From Candidatus Nealsonbacteria bacterium RBG_13_42_11 (GTDB lineage Bacteria; Patescibacteriota; Minisyncoccia; Minisyncoccales; RBG-13-42-11): a DNA stretch of 19,194 nt. The notes beneath the pieces were generated by a model, which saw nothing but the letters and a program-made list of their open reading frames with translations, was not told the origin of the DNA and did not search any database. A program made the translations under genes and the position numbers. The stretch is from NCBI GenBank assembly GCA_001821455.1, contig MHLY01000007.1:146733-165926 (forward strand), in the 5' to 3' direction. Each line of letters starts with the position of its first letter. Position 1 is the first letter of the stretch. This document shows positions 4,555 through 11,801 of this stretch, piece after piece.

Positions 4555-5559
4555 ATGAAAACCGATCTAAACTCGCTTAAAAATCAGGTTAAAGAAGAAC
4601 TCAAAAAAGAAGGAGGCTCTCTTGGGGTTTATAGGAAATATTTGGGCCCCAAAGGGGAGATTACCCAAATTTTGCGTTCTCTGAAAGATTTACCGGAAAA
4701 AGAAAGAAAAGAAAAAGGCAAATTAGCCAATGAAATCAAAAATGAAATAGAAAAAGCCGTAGAATCAGGAAAATATAAAACAAGAGATGCTAAATATAAA
4801 ACACAAGATGCTCATTTTGATATTACGGTTCCGGGTAAAAAACCTAGCTTAGGCCATTTACACCCTTTAACTCTAGCCCGAAGAGAAGTTGAAGAGATTT
4901 TTGAGAGCATGGGTTTTTCGGTTATCGGAGGCCCCGAGATGGAAAAGGAATGGTATAATTTTGACGCCTTAAACATTCCCAAAGACCATCCGGCCCGAGA
5001 CCAGTGGGATACTTTTTATCTTAAAAACGGTCTTTTGCTCCGTACCCATACCAGTCCTGTCCAAGTCCGTTATATGGAAAAAAATAATCCTCCTTTGAGA
5101 ATAATTGTGCCCGGACCCGTTTTTCGGCACGAAGCAACTGACATTTCCCACGAATTCGAACTGATGCAGGTTGAAGGATTAATGGTTGATAAAACGGTTT
5201 CCGTGGCTAATTTTAAAGCCGTCATTGATGAATTTTTCAGAAGATTTTTTAAAAAAGACGTAAAAACAAGATTAAGGCAGGACTTCTTTCCTTTTACCGA
5301 ACCCTCTTTTGATGTGAGCATCAGCTGCGTGGTTTGCGGCGGGAAAGGGTGTCCGACTTGCAAGAAGTCGGGCTGGGTGGAACTGGCGGGAGCGGGCATG
5401 GTGCACCCCAATGTTTTTAAAAACTCCGGTTTGATTCCGAAGGACTGGCAGGGTTGGGCATTCGGGTTTGGACTGGAAAGGCTGGTAATGATGAAATACA
5501 AAATTAATGACGTCAGATTATTCCGTTCCGGAGATCTGAGATTTTTAAACCAATTCTAA
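4555..5559 (+). CDS. pheS: Phenylalanyl-tRNA synthetase alpha subunit
   Basis: PheS is the catalytic class II subunit of the (alpha-beta)2 enzyme that charges tRNA-Phe. The 334-residue product has an N-terminal coiled-coil arm (about 1-70), motif 2 (GPVFRHEATDISHE, about 187-200), the EFELMQVEG strand, a Cys cluster C258, C261, C266 and C269 (CVVCGGKGCPTC) as seen in many bacterial PheS, and motif 3 (GFGLERLVMMKY, about 304-315). Length is normal. The linker between arm and catalytic core carries a duplicated heptapeptide (KYKTRDA, KYKTQDA, residues 73-86) from a 21-bp tandem duplication. pheT follows after 1 nt, so the subunits are made together. Confidence 0.97.
   Translation: MKTDLNSLKNQVKEELKKEGGSLGVYRKYLGPKGEITQILRSLKDLPEKERKEKGKLANEIKNEIEKAVESGKYKTRDAKYKTQDAHFDITVPGKKPSLGHLHPLTLARREVEEIFESMGFSVIGGPEMEKEWYNFDALNIPKDHPARDQWDTFYLKNGLLLRTHTSPVQVRYMEKNNPPLRIIVPGPVFRHEATDISHEFELMQVEGLMVDKTVSVANFKAVIDEFFRRFFKKDVKTRLRQDFFPFTEPSFDVSISCVVCGGKGCPTCKKSGWVELAGAGMVHPNVFKNSGLIPKDWQGWAFGFGLERLVMMKYKINDVRLFRSGDLRFLNQF
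4771..4812 (+). repeat. 21-bp tandem duplication inside pheS
   Basis: Two adjacent 21-bp copies (4771-4791 and 4792-4812) differ at only two bases and encode KYKTRDA and KYKTQDA. Each copy equals three heptamers, in the same 7-bp phase as the repeats in gatA and before gatC. Confidence 0.9.
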
Positions 5560-5560
5560 A

Positions 5561-7588
5561 ATGATATTTTCCTATAACTGGCTACAATCTTTTTTTGCGA
5601 AAAAACTGCCGAAACCAGAACAACTGGCTGAAGTTTTAACTTTGCACTTTGCCGAAGTGGAAGAAGTCAGGAAAGAAAAAGGGGATTATATTTTAAATAT
5701 TGATGTCAGGCCGAACCGGGCCGCCGACTGTTTCTCGCATCTCGGCATTGCCAGGGAAATTGCGGCGATTTTGGGATTAAAATTTCAGATACCGGATTAC
5801 AGATTAAAAGAAGATAAAAACCTAAAATCAAAAGATTTTGTTTCAGTGGAAATAAAGGATAAAAAGGCCTGCCCCAGATATACGGCAAAAGTAATTACTG
5901 ATATAAAAGTAGGTCCTTCTCCCGAATGGCTCCAGAAAAGATTGATAGTTTGCGGCCTGCGGCCCATAAATAATATTGTTGATGTCGTCAATTATGTCAT
6001 GTTGGAAACCGGCCAGCCGCTCCATACTTTTGACGGAGAAAAACTGGAAGGGGAAAAGATTATTGTGAGATTTGCCCAAAATTCAGAAAAAATTACCACC
6101 TTGGACGGAGACGCATTTACTTTAGACCCGGAAGTTCTAGTAATTGCCGATGCCAAAAATCCGGTGGCCATCGCCGGGATCAAGGGAGGTAAAACGCCTG
6201 AAATAAGCAGAAAAACAAGAATCGTTGTTATTGAATCAGCCAATTTCAACCCCAGGGTTATCAGGCGCGGTTCAAAAAAAATAAATTTAAAAACCGATGC
6301 TTCCGTAAGATTTGAACACGGTCTTGACCCCAACATGACGGAAATTGCCATCAACCGATCCGCTTATTTAATGGAAAAAATCGCCCAGGGTAAAATAGCT
6401 CAAGGATTGGTTGATGTTTATCCCCAGAAGGTTTTTCCGAAAATTGTGAAACTGGATTTAAATTATATAGAGAGATTGCTCGGCATAAAAATTCCGGAAA
6501 AAGAAGTTAAAAATATTTTAGAAAGATTGGGTTTCAAAATTAAAACAAAAAAAGGAAAATTTTTAAACATTGAAATTCCCACGAGGAGATTGGACGTTTC
6601 CCTGTCGGAAGATTTGATTGAAGATATCGGCCGCATCTACGGCTATAAGAAAATAGGCGCCGTTTATCCCATTTCGGCTTTAATTCCTCCCAGAAGAAAT
6701 TTGGATATTTTCTGGGAAGATGCGGCCAAGAACGCTTTGAAAGAAGCCGGCTTTAACGAGGTTTATAATTATTCTTTTTTCGGCGAAAAAGAAGCGAAAT
6801 TATTTGATTTTACAAAGAAAGGTTTAATAGAAGTGGAAAACCCCCTGAGTAATGAACAGAAATATTTAAGGATAAGTTTGATACCCAATCTTTTAAAAAA
6901 CGTTGAAAAAAACCTGAGACAATTTCCCGATATTAAAATTTTTGAACTGGGAAAAGTTTTCAAAAGTCCGAATACGGAAAAAAGAATGCTGGCAGGTCTT
7001 CTCGTAGGTGATAATTTTTACCAGTTAAAGGGAGTCGTTGATTCCCTGTTAAACAGTTTGGGTATCAGCAGTATTTGGTATGATGATTACCAGGCCGGTC
7101 CCGAGGAAACTAAATTATCAGTTTGGCATCCCCAAAAATCAGCGGAAATAAAAATTAACGGGGAAGAAATCGGATTTTTGGGAGAAATTTCCCATCATAT
7201 TCTTTCCGGCCTTACCATTCCCGCCAAAGTCGTTTTGTTTGACATTGATTTTGAAAAATTGAATAAATCCGTTTCCGAAGAGCAGGAATACCGGCCCATT
7301 TCCAAATTTCCTTCAGCTATCAGAGATATTGCCGTACTGGTGCCCCGTCAGATCAGGGTTGAGGAAGTTTTAAACAAGATAGAGGAGGGAGGCGGCACTT
7401 TGATCAGAGACGTTGATTTATTTGACATGTATGAAGGCGCCGGACTGCCCGAAGACAGAAAAAATCTGGCTTTTCATATAATTTTTCAGGCGGAAAACAG
7501 AACCTTATCCTCCGAAGAAATTGATAAAATCCAGCAAAAAATTATAAAAACCTTGGAGAAAAATCCAGGGTGGCAAGTAAGAAAATGA
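5561..7588 (+). CDS. pheT: Phenylalanyl-tRNA synthetase beta subunit, short form without the tRNA-binding OB domain
   Basis: PheT holds the editing site and contacts tRNA-Phe in the heterotetramer. The 675-residue product runs from the N-terminal segment (FSYNWLQSFF..AEVEEV, 1-36) almost directly to DVRPNRAADCFSHLGIAREIAA (about 48-69), skipping the OB-fold (EMAP-like) domain of about 110 residues that usually lies there. The B3/B4 editing region (about 103-270, with GLRPINNIVDVVNYVMLE), B5 domain (about 295-370), catalytic-like core (about 380-570) and C-terminal FDX-ACB tRNA-binding domain (from RPISKFPSAIRDIAVL, about 578-675) are present. Most bacterial PheT are near 800 residues. The deletion is clean, so this looks like a natural short form and not a damaged gene. 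It overlaps gyrB. Confidence 0.96.
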   Translation: MIFSYNWLQSFFAKKLPKPEQLAEVLTLHFAEVEEVRKEKGDYILNIDVRPNRAADCFSHLGIAREIAAILGLKFQIPDYRLKEDKNLKSKDFVSVEIKDKKACPRYTAKVITDIKVGPSPEWLQKRLIVCGLRPINNIVDVVNYVMLETGQPLHTFDGEKLEGEKIIVRFAQNSEKITTLDGDAFTLDPEVLVIADAKNPVAIAGIKGGKTPEISRKTRIVVIESANFNPRVIRRGSKKINLKTDASVRFEHGLDPNMTEIAINRSAYLMEKIAQGKIAQGLVDVYPQKVFPKIVKLDLNYIERLLGIKIPEKEVKNILERLGFKIKTKKGKFLNIEIPTRRLDVSLSEDLIEDIGRIYGYKKIGAVYPISALIPPRRNLDIFWEDAAKNALKEAGFNEVYNYSFFGEKEAKLFDFTKKGLIEVENPLSNEQKYLRISLIPNLLKNVEKNLRQFPDIKIFELGKVFKSPNTEKRMLAGLLVGDNFYQLKGVVDSLLNSLGISSIWYDDYQAGPEETKLSVWHPQKSAEIKINGEEIGFLGEISHHILSGLTIPAKVVLFDIDFEKLNKSVSEEQEYRPISKFPSAIRDIAVLVPRQIRVEEVLNKIEEGGGTLIRDVDLFDMYEGAGLPEDRKNLAFHIIFQAENRTLSSEEIDKIQQKIIKTLEKNPGWQVRK

Positions 7589-9513
7589 AAACATCCAAAC
7601 CCAAAGAAACAAAAACCGAATCAAATTACACCGCCAAAGACATTTATGTTTTGGAGGGCCTTGATCCTGTTCGGAGAAGGCCCGGAATGTACATTGGCTC
7701 AACCGGTCCCGAAGGACTGCACCATTTAATCTGGGAATGCGTTGATAATAGTTTAGATGAGGCCATGGCCGGTTACGCCAAGAATATTGAGATTATTCTT
7801 CTGGCGGGAAATAAAATAAAAACAACTGATGACGGCAGGGGAATCCCGGTTGATAAGCATCCTCAGACAAAAAAATCAGCCCTGGAAACCGTCATCACAA
7901 CGCTTCATGCCGGAGCCAAGTTCGGCGGTAAATCCTATCAGGTAGCCGGCGGTTTGCACGGGGTCGGAGTTTCAGTGGTTTGCGCTTTATCTACCTGGAT
8001 GAAAGCCGAAGTTTGCCGGGACGGTTTCAAACATACCCAGGAATATGCCAAAGGAAAAGTGAAAACACCCGTAAAAAAAGGCGATACCTGCAAACAAACC
8101 GGAACCAGCATTACTTTTGAACCGGATCCGGAAATTTTTAAGGAAACAAAGTTTGATTTAAAAAGAATTTTAAATCATCTGCGCCAGCAGGCCTATCTGA
8201 CAAAAGGAGTCAGAATAAAAGTGATTGACCAAAGAGAAACGCCGGAAAAATCTTACAGTTTTTATTTTGAAGGCGGTTTGGCTTCCTATGTGAAATATCT
8301 GATCCGCGGAGTCACGCCCCGCCATCCCAATATTTTTTACGGCACAGGAGAAAAAGACGGGATTTTAGTGGAAGCGGCATTTCAATACACCGAAGAATAC
8401 GAATGTTTTGAAGAAAGTTTCACTAATAATATTTTTACCGGAGAAGGCGGAACCCATTTAACGGGTCTAAGAACGGCTTTAACCCGAAGCTTTAACGATT
8501 ATGCCAAGAAAAACGGCTTAGTGAAGGAAAGTGAAGAAAATCTGACCGGAGACGACGTCAGAGAGGGTTTTACAGGTGTAATTTCCATTAAATTGAGGGA
8601 ACCCCAATTTGAAGGCCAAACCAAGGCAAGATTGGGTAATCCGGAAGCCAAACCGGCTGCCGAAGCGGTAGTTTCCGAAACATTGGCTGACTTTTTGGAA
8701 AGGAATCCTCAGGATGCCAGAGCCATTATTGAAAAATGTATTTTATCATCCAAAGCCAGAAAAGCGGCCAAGATTGCCAAGGAAACTGTTTTAAGAAAAG
8801 GAATTTTAGACGGCCTGGCATTGCCCGGGAAACTGGCTGACTGTTCTTCCAGCCAGCCCGAGGAATCCGAATTATACATTGTGGAAGGGGATTCAGCCGG
8901 CGGTTCGGCAAAACAGGCGCGGGACAGAAAGTTTCAGGCCATTTTGCCTCTTCGGGGAAAGATCTTAAACGTGGAAAGAACCCGGCTTGATAAAATACTG
9001 GCGTTCAAAGAAATTAAATCCCTGATTATTGCTTTGGGAACTGCCGTTGCAGAAGATTTTAATTTAGAAAAATTAAGATACCAAAAAATCGTCATCATGA
9101 CCGATGCCGACGTTGACGGCGCCCACATCAGAACCCTGCTTTTAACTCTTTTTTACCGCTATTTCAAGCCGATTATTGAAGCCGGATTTTTATACATTGC
9201 CCAGCCGCCTCTTTATAGGGTGCAGTCGGCAAAGAATATAAGTTATGCCTATAGCGAGGAAGAAAAATTAAAGATTATGAAAAAACTGCCTCCGGGAGTT
9301 TCTCTTCAAAGATATAAGGGTTTGGGAGAAATGAATCCCGAACAATTATGGGAAACAACCATGAATCCGGCAAACAGGGTTTTCTTAAGAGTGAATATTG
9401 AAAGCGCCAGAGACGCAGATAAGATTTTTGATGTTCTGATGGGCAGCGAAGTTTTTCCCCGTAAGAAGTTTATTCAGACCCACGCCAAAAAGGTAAGGAA
9501 CCTTGACATTTAG
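7585..9513 (+). CDS. gyrB: DNA gyrase subunit B (ATPase and Toprim)
   Basis: GyrB drives ATP-dependent negative supercoiling together with GyrA. GHKL ATPase motifs are visible: VDNSLDEA, TDDGRGIPVD, and the lid segment GGKSYQVAGGLHGVGVS. The Toprim domain has YIVEGDSAGGSAKQ (about 431-444) and MTDADVDGAH (about 505-514), with RYKGLGEMNPEQLWETTM near the end. At 642 residues it is the compact type without a large insertion. GyrB is preferred to ParE because of the RRPGMYIGS start and overall order, though ParE is hard to exclude without GyrA/ParC context. I chose ATG 7585 because it forms an ATGA overlap with the pheT stop; an in-frame GTG at 7570, with GGAG upstream, is the alternative. The gene ends at a terminator. 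Confidence 0.93.
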   Translation: MKTSKPKETKTESNYTAKDIYVLEGLDPVRRRPGMYIGSTGPEGLHHLIWECVDNSLDEAMAGYAKNIEIILLAGNKIKTTDDGRGIPVDKHPQTKKSALETVITTLHAGAKFGGKSYQVAGGLHGVGVSVVCALSTWMKAEVCRDGFKHTQEYAKGKVKTPVKKGDTCKQTGTSITFEPDPEIFKETKFDLKRILNHLRQQAYLTKGVRIKVIDQRETPEKSYSFYFEGGLASYVKYLIRGVTPRHPNIFYGTGEKDGILVEAAFQYTEEYECFEESFTNNIFTGEGGTHLTGLRTALTRSFNDYAKKNGLVKESEENLTGDDVREGFTGVISIKLREPQFEGQTKARLGNPEAKPAAEAVVSETLADFLERNPQDARAIIEKCILSSKARKAAKIAKETVLRKGILDGLALPGKLADCSSSQPEESELYIVEGDSAGGSAKQARDRKFQAILPLRGKILNVERTRLDKILAFKEIKSLIIALGTAVAEDFNLEKLRYQKIVIMTDADVDGAHIRTLLLTLFYRYFKPIIEAGFLYIAQPPLYRVQSAKNISYAYSEEEKLKIMKKLPPGVSLQRYKGLGEMNPEQLWETTMNPANRVFLRVNIESARDADKIFDVLMGSEVFPRKKFIQTHAKKVRNLDI

Positions 9514-9531
9514 CTTCTTCCGGCTTATTAT
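9503..9531 (+). promoter_or_regulatory. Promoter of the secE operon, inside the end of gyrB
   Basis: TTGACA (9503-9508) lies in the last gyrB codons; after a 17-bp spacer, TATTAT (9526-9531) sits beyond the stop. Expected start is near 9538, inside the left arm of the gyrB terminator, so the secE transcript begins with that hairpin. Confidence 0.6.
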
Positions 9532-9535
9532 CAAT

Positions 9536-9557
9536 AAAGAGCCCTGGCGGGCTTTTT
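9536..9557 (+). terminator. Terminator after gyrB
   Basis: AAAGAGCCC (9536-9544) pairs with GGGCTTTTT (9549-9557) with one G-T pair and a TGGC loop. It ends 7 nt before secE. Confidence 0.85.
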
Positions 9558-9564
9558 AAAAACC

Positions 9565-9768
9565 ATGAACCTAGCGAATATTCCAAATAAAATAATTGAA
9601 TTCCTCAAACAGGTCAGGTTGGAAATGAAAAAAGTAAACTGGCCCACAAGAGGGGAAACCGTAAAATACACTCTTATTGTCATCGGCGTTTCAGTAGTGA
9701 TCGCCGCTTATTTGGGCGGCCTTGACGTTTTGATTAATACATTGCTTGAAAAATTTATTATTAAATAA
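9565..9768 (+). CDS. secE: Preprotein translocase subunit SecE
   Basis: SecE clamps SecY in the inner-membrane SecYEG channel. The 67-residue product is the usual short bacterial form: an amphipathic N-terminal helix with EMKKVNWPTRGETVKYT (the family signature, about 20-36) followed by one transmembrane helix (about 37-58). It is followed after 6 nt by nusG, the standard bacterial pairing. No Shine-Dalgarno is visible; the ATG lies just after the gyrB terminator. Confidence 0.95.
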   Translation: MNLANIPNKIIEFLKQVRLEMKKVNWPTRGETVKYTLIVIGVSVVIAAYLGGLDVLINTLLEKFIIK

Positions 9769-9774
9769 ACCACC

Positions 9775-10320
9775 GTGCCCAAACAACAAATTTCCCAAGA
9801 AAGAAACTGGTATGTCCTGCATACTTATTCAGGCTATGAAGATGCGGTAGCCAAAAATCTGAAACAAAGGATAGAATCTTTGGGCATGGAAGATAAAATC
9901 TTCAATGTTCTGGTTCCTAAAGAAAAAAAGATAAAAATCAAAAACGGGAAAAGAAAAGTGGTGGAAGAAAAAATTTACCCAGGATACGTTTTGGTTGAGA
10001 TGGTTGTGACTGATGACAGTTGGTACGTCGTGAGAAACACTCCGAACGTTACCGGCTTCGTGGGGGCGGGTACGACTCCCGTTCCGGTTTCCCTGCCCGA
10101 GATTGAAAACTTGGAAAAGAGGATAAAAGGCGATGAGCCCCAGTTCAAAATTGAAGCGCAGCCGGGCGATTTGGTTAAAATTACTGACGGTCCGTTCAAG
10201 GATTTTGACGGTAAAATTTCGGAGGTTGACGAAGAAAGAGGCAAGGTCAAGGTTTTAGTCAATATGTTCGGCCGGGATACGCCGGTAGAATTAGATTCAT
10301 TACAAATTAAAAAAGTTTAA
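9775..10320 (+). CDS. nusG: Transcription termination/antitermination factor NusG
   Basis: NusG binds the RNA polymerase clamp and links it with Rho or with ribosomal S10. The 181-residue product has the NGN domain (from WYVLHTYSGYEDAVAKNL, about 12-115, with KIYPGYVLVEM and NTPNVTGFVG) and a C-terminal KOW domain (PGDLVKITDGPFKDFDGKI..VLVNMFGRDTPVEL). Length is normal. Start is GTG 9775; the first residues before RNWYVLHTYSG are variable in the family. It lies between secE and rplK as in most bacteria. Confidence 0.96.
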   Translation: MPKQQISQERNWYVLHTYSGYEDAVAKNLKQRIESLGMEDKIFNVLVPKEKKIKIKNGKRKVVEEKIYPGYVLVEMVVTDDSWYVVRNTPNVTGFVGAGTTPVPVSLPEIENLEKRIKGDEPQFKIEAQPGDLVKITDGPFKDFDGKISEVDEERGKVKVLVNMFGRDTPVELDSLQIKKV

Positions 10321-10330
10321 TTAAAATTAC

Positions 10331-10753
10331 ATGGCAAAAAAAGTAAAAGCAATAGTGAAACTTCAGCTTTTGGCCGGCAAGGCCACTCCGGCGCCGCCCG
10401 TCGGCCCGGCTTTGGCGCAGCACCAGCTCAATATTTCCGAGTTCTGCCAGAAATTCAATGAAGCGTCAAAGAATATGGAAGGTTTTAAGATTCCCGTTGA
10501 GATTAAGGTTTATGAAAACAGAACCTATGATTTCAGGTTGAAACAGCCTGCCACTTCCGACCTGCTCAGAAAAGCGGCCGGCATTGAAAAAGGCTCGGGA
10601 GAGCCCAATAAAACCAAAGTGGCCAAGATAAGCCGGGCTCAACTTCGTGAAATTGCCCAAAAGAAAATGCCCGATTTGAACACTGAAGACATTGAAGCCG
10701 CCATGAAAACGATTGAAGGCACGGCCAAGAACATGGGTATTACCATTGAGTAA
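10331..10753 (+). CDS. rplK: 50S ribosomal protein L11
   Basis: L11 binds 23S rRNA at the GTPase-associated centre. The 140-residue product has the N-terminal domain with GKATPAPPVGPALAQH and the C-terminal RNA-binding domain (GSGEPNKTKVAKISRAQLREIAQ, then IEGTAKNMGI). Two spots differ from the usual pattern: the G-Q-x-G-V-N-I turn reads A-Q-H-Q-L-N-I (about residues 34-40), and T-P-P-A-A reads Q-P-A-T-S. These lie in or near the region that faces the drug and factor site in other bacteria. Normally rplA follows; here a nucleotide-metabolism gene follows after 2 nt. Confidence 0.97.
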   Translation: MAKKVKAIVKLQLLAGKATPAPPVGPALAQHQLNISEFCQKFNEASKNMEGFKIPVEIKVYENRTYDFRLKQPATSDLLRKAAGIEKGSGEPNKTKVAKISRAQLREIAQKKMPDLNTEDIEAAMKTIEGTAKNMGITIE

Positions 10754-10755
10754 AT

Positions 10756-11229
10756 ATGAAAAGATTATCAATAGACGAATATTTTCTTAAAATAGCCTCA
10801 GTGGTTGCTGAACGTTCAACCTGTCTGAGACATCATGTCGGCGCTGTTGCCGTTAAGAATAAACATATCATATCAACCGGGTATAACGGAGCTGCCGCCG
10901 GGCTTAAAGATTGTCTTGAATTAGGTTGCCTGAGAGATGAAAAAAACATTCCTTCGGGCACACAACAACAGATATGCCGGGCGATACACGCAGAACAAAA
11001 TGCCATTATTCAGGCGTCTTTACATGGTGTTAGCATAGAAGGAAGTACGCTTTACTGTACGCATACTCCCTGCATAATCTGCGCCAAGATGCTGGTTAAT
11101 GCCAAAATTGTACGATATGTGACCTTTGGCAAATATGCGGACGACGATTTTGTGAATCTTTTCAAGGAAGCTGGAATAAAAATAGATATGCTGGACAAAC
11201 CAGTTTCAGATATTACTTTTTTGGAATAA
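10756..11229 (+). CDS. dCMP deaminase (ComEB-type cytidine/deoxycytidylate deaminase)
   Basis: The enzyme converts dCMP to dUMP, the substrate for thymidylate synthase. The 157-residue product carries the zinc site of the family: H78-A-E80 (in IHAEQNAI) and P105-C106-x2-C109 (TPCIICAKM). The N-terminal STCLRHHVGAVAVKN and TGYNGAAAG blocks, and extra Cys residues C53, C58 and C74, fit dCMP deaminases, in which a second zinc is common. Its place upstream of tmk and thyX supports dCMP rather than a tRNA or free cytidine as substrate. The start is 2 nt after rplK. Confidence 0.92.
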   Translation: MKRLSIDEYFLKIASVVAERSTCLRHHVGAVAVKNKHIISTGYNGAAAGLKDCLELGCLRDEKNIPSGTQQQICRAIHAEQNAIIQASLHGVSIEGSTLYCTHTPCIICAKMLVNAKIVRYVTFGKYADDDFVNLFKEAGIKIDMLDKPVSDITFLE

Positions 11230-11249
11230 TAAAATAAAATTGATTCAAG

Positions 11250-11801
11250 ATGTCAAAAATAATCATCGGGTTGGTCGGCGAAACCGGTTCAGGCAAGGAT
11301 ACTTTCTGCAAGTGTTTTAAAAAAACATTTAAACAAACTTTCTGTTTTCGTTTTTCCCAGCCGCTTACGGAAGCGCTGGAGATTTTTTTTAATGAGATAA
11401 AAAAACAAGACCAGCAATGGCTGGCAACGGTTTTAAGGGCAAGGTTTGGAAATAATATTTTGGGTGAAGCGATTAAAAGGAAGATAGGAAATATTAAAAA
11501 CGGAATAATAATCTTAAACGGTCTTCGGGCGTGGGAAGAGTATAAAATGATTAAGAAATTGGGCGGAAAGATTATTTATATTACCGCTGTTTCTAAAACA
11601 AGATGGCAAAGAGTAAAAAAAAGAGGCGAGAAGAAAGATGACAAAATTTCTTATGAAAAGTTCTTAAAAATGGAAAAATCAAAAACTGAGATATTAATCC
11701 CGAAAATCGGCCAAAAAGCCGATTTCAGAATAGAAAACAACGGCTCTAAAATCGATTTTTATAAAAAATGCAAAAAAATTCCTATTCCGGAAAATTTATA
11801 G
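11250..11801 (+). CDS. P-loop nucleotide kinase, probably deoxynucleoside monophosphate kinase-like
   Basis: The 183-residue product has a clear Walker A motif, GLVGETGSGKDT (K16), with the GKDT ending seen in dNMP kinases and dephospho-CoA kinases. It continues with FSQPLTEALEIFF, a pattern resembling the substrate region of phage-type dNMP kinases, and a later strand IIILNGLRAWEEY followed by KIIYITAVSKTRWQRVKKRG, which looks like the Walker B and LID parts. The exact substrate is not established; dephospho-CoA kinase is a weaker possibility. Being between dCMP deaminase and tmk suggests a deoxynucleotide substrate. Its last 34 bases overlap tmk. Confidence 0.75.
   Translation: MSKIIIGLVGETGSGKDTFCKCFKKTFKQTFCFRFSQPLTEALEIFFNEIKKQDQQWLATVLRARFGNNILGEAIKRKIGNIKNGIIILNGLRAWEEYKMIKKLGGKIIYITAVSKTRWQRVKKRGEKKDDKISYEKFLKMEKSKTEILIPKIGQKADFRIENNGSKIDFYKKCKKIPIPENL

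Noticed and set aside
7570..7584. GTG start for gyrB
   Set aside because: Possible, but ATG 7585 forms a tight ATGA overlap with the pheT stop; both are kept in mind since the N terminus is variable.
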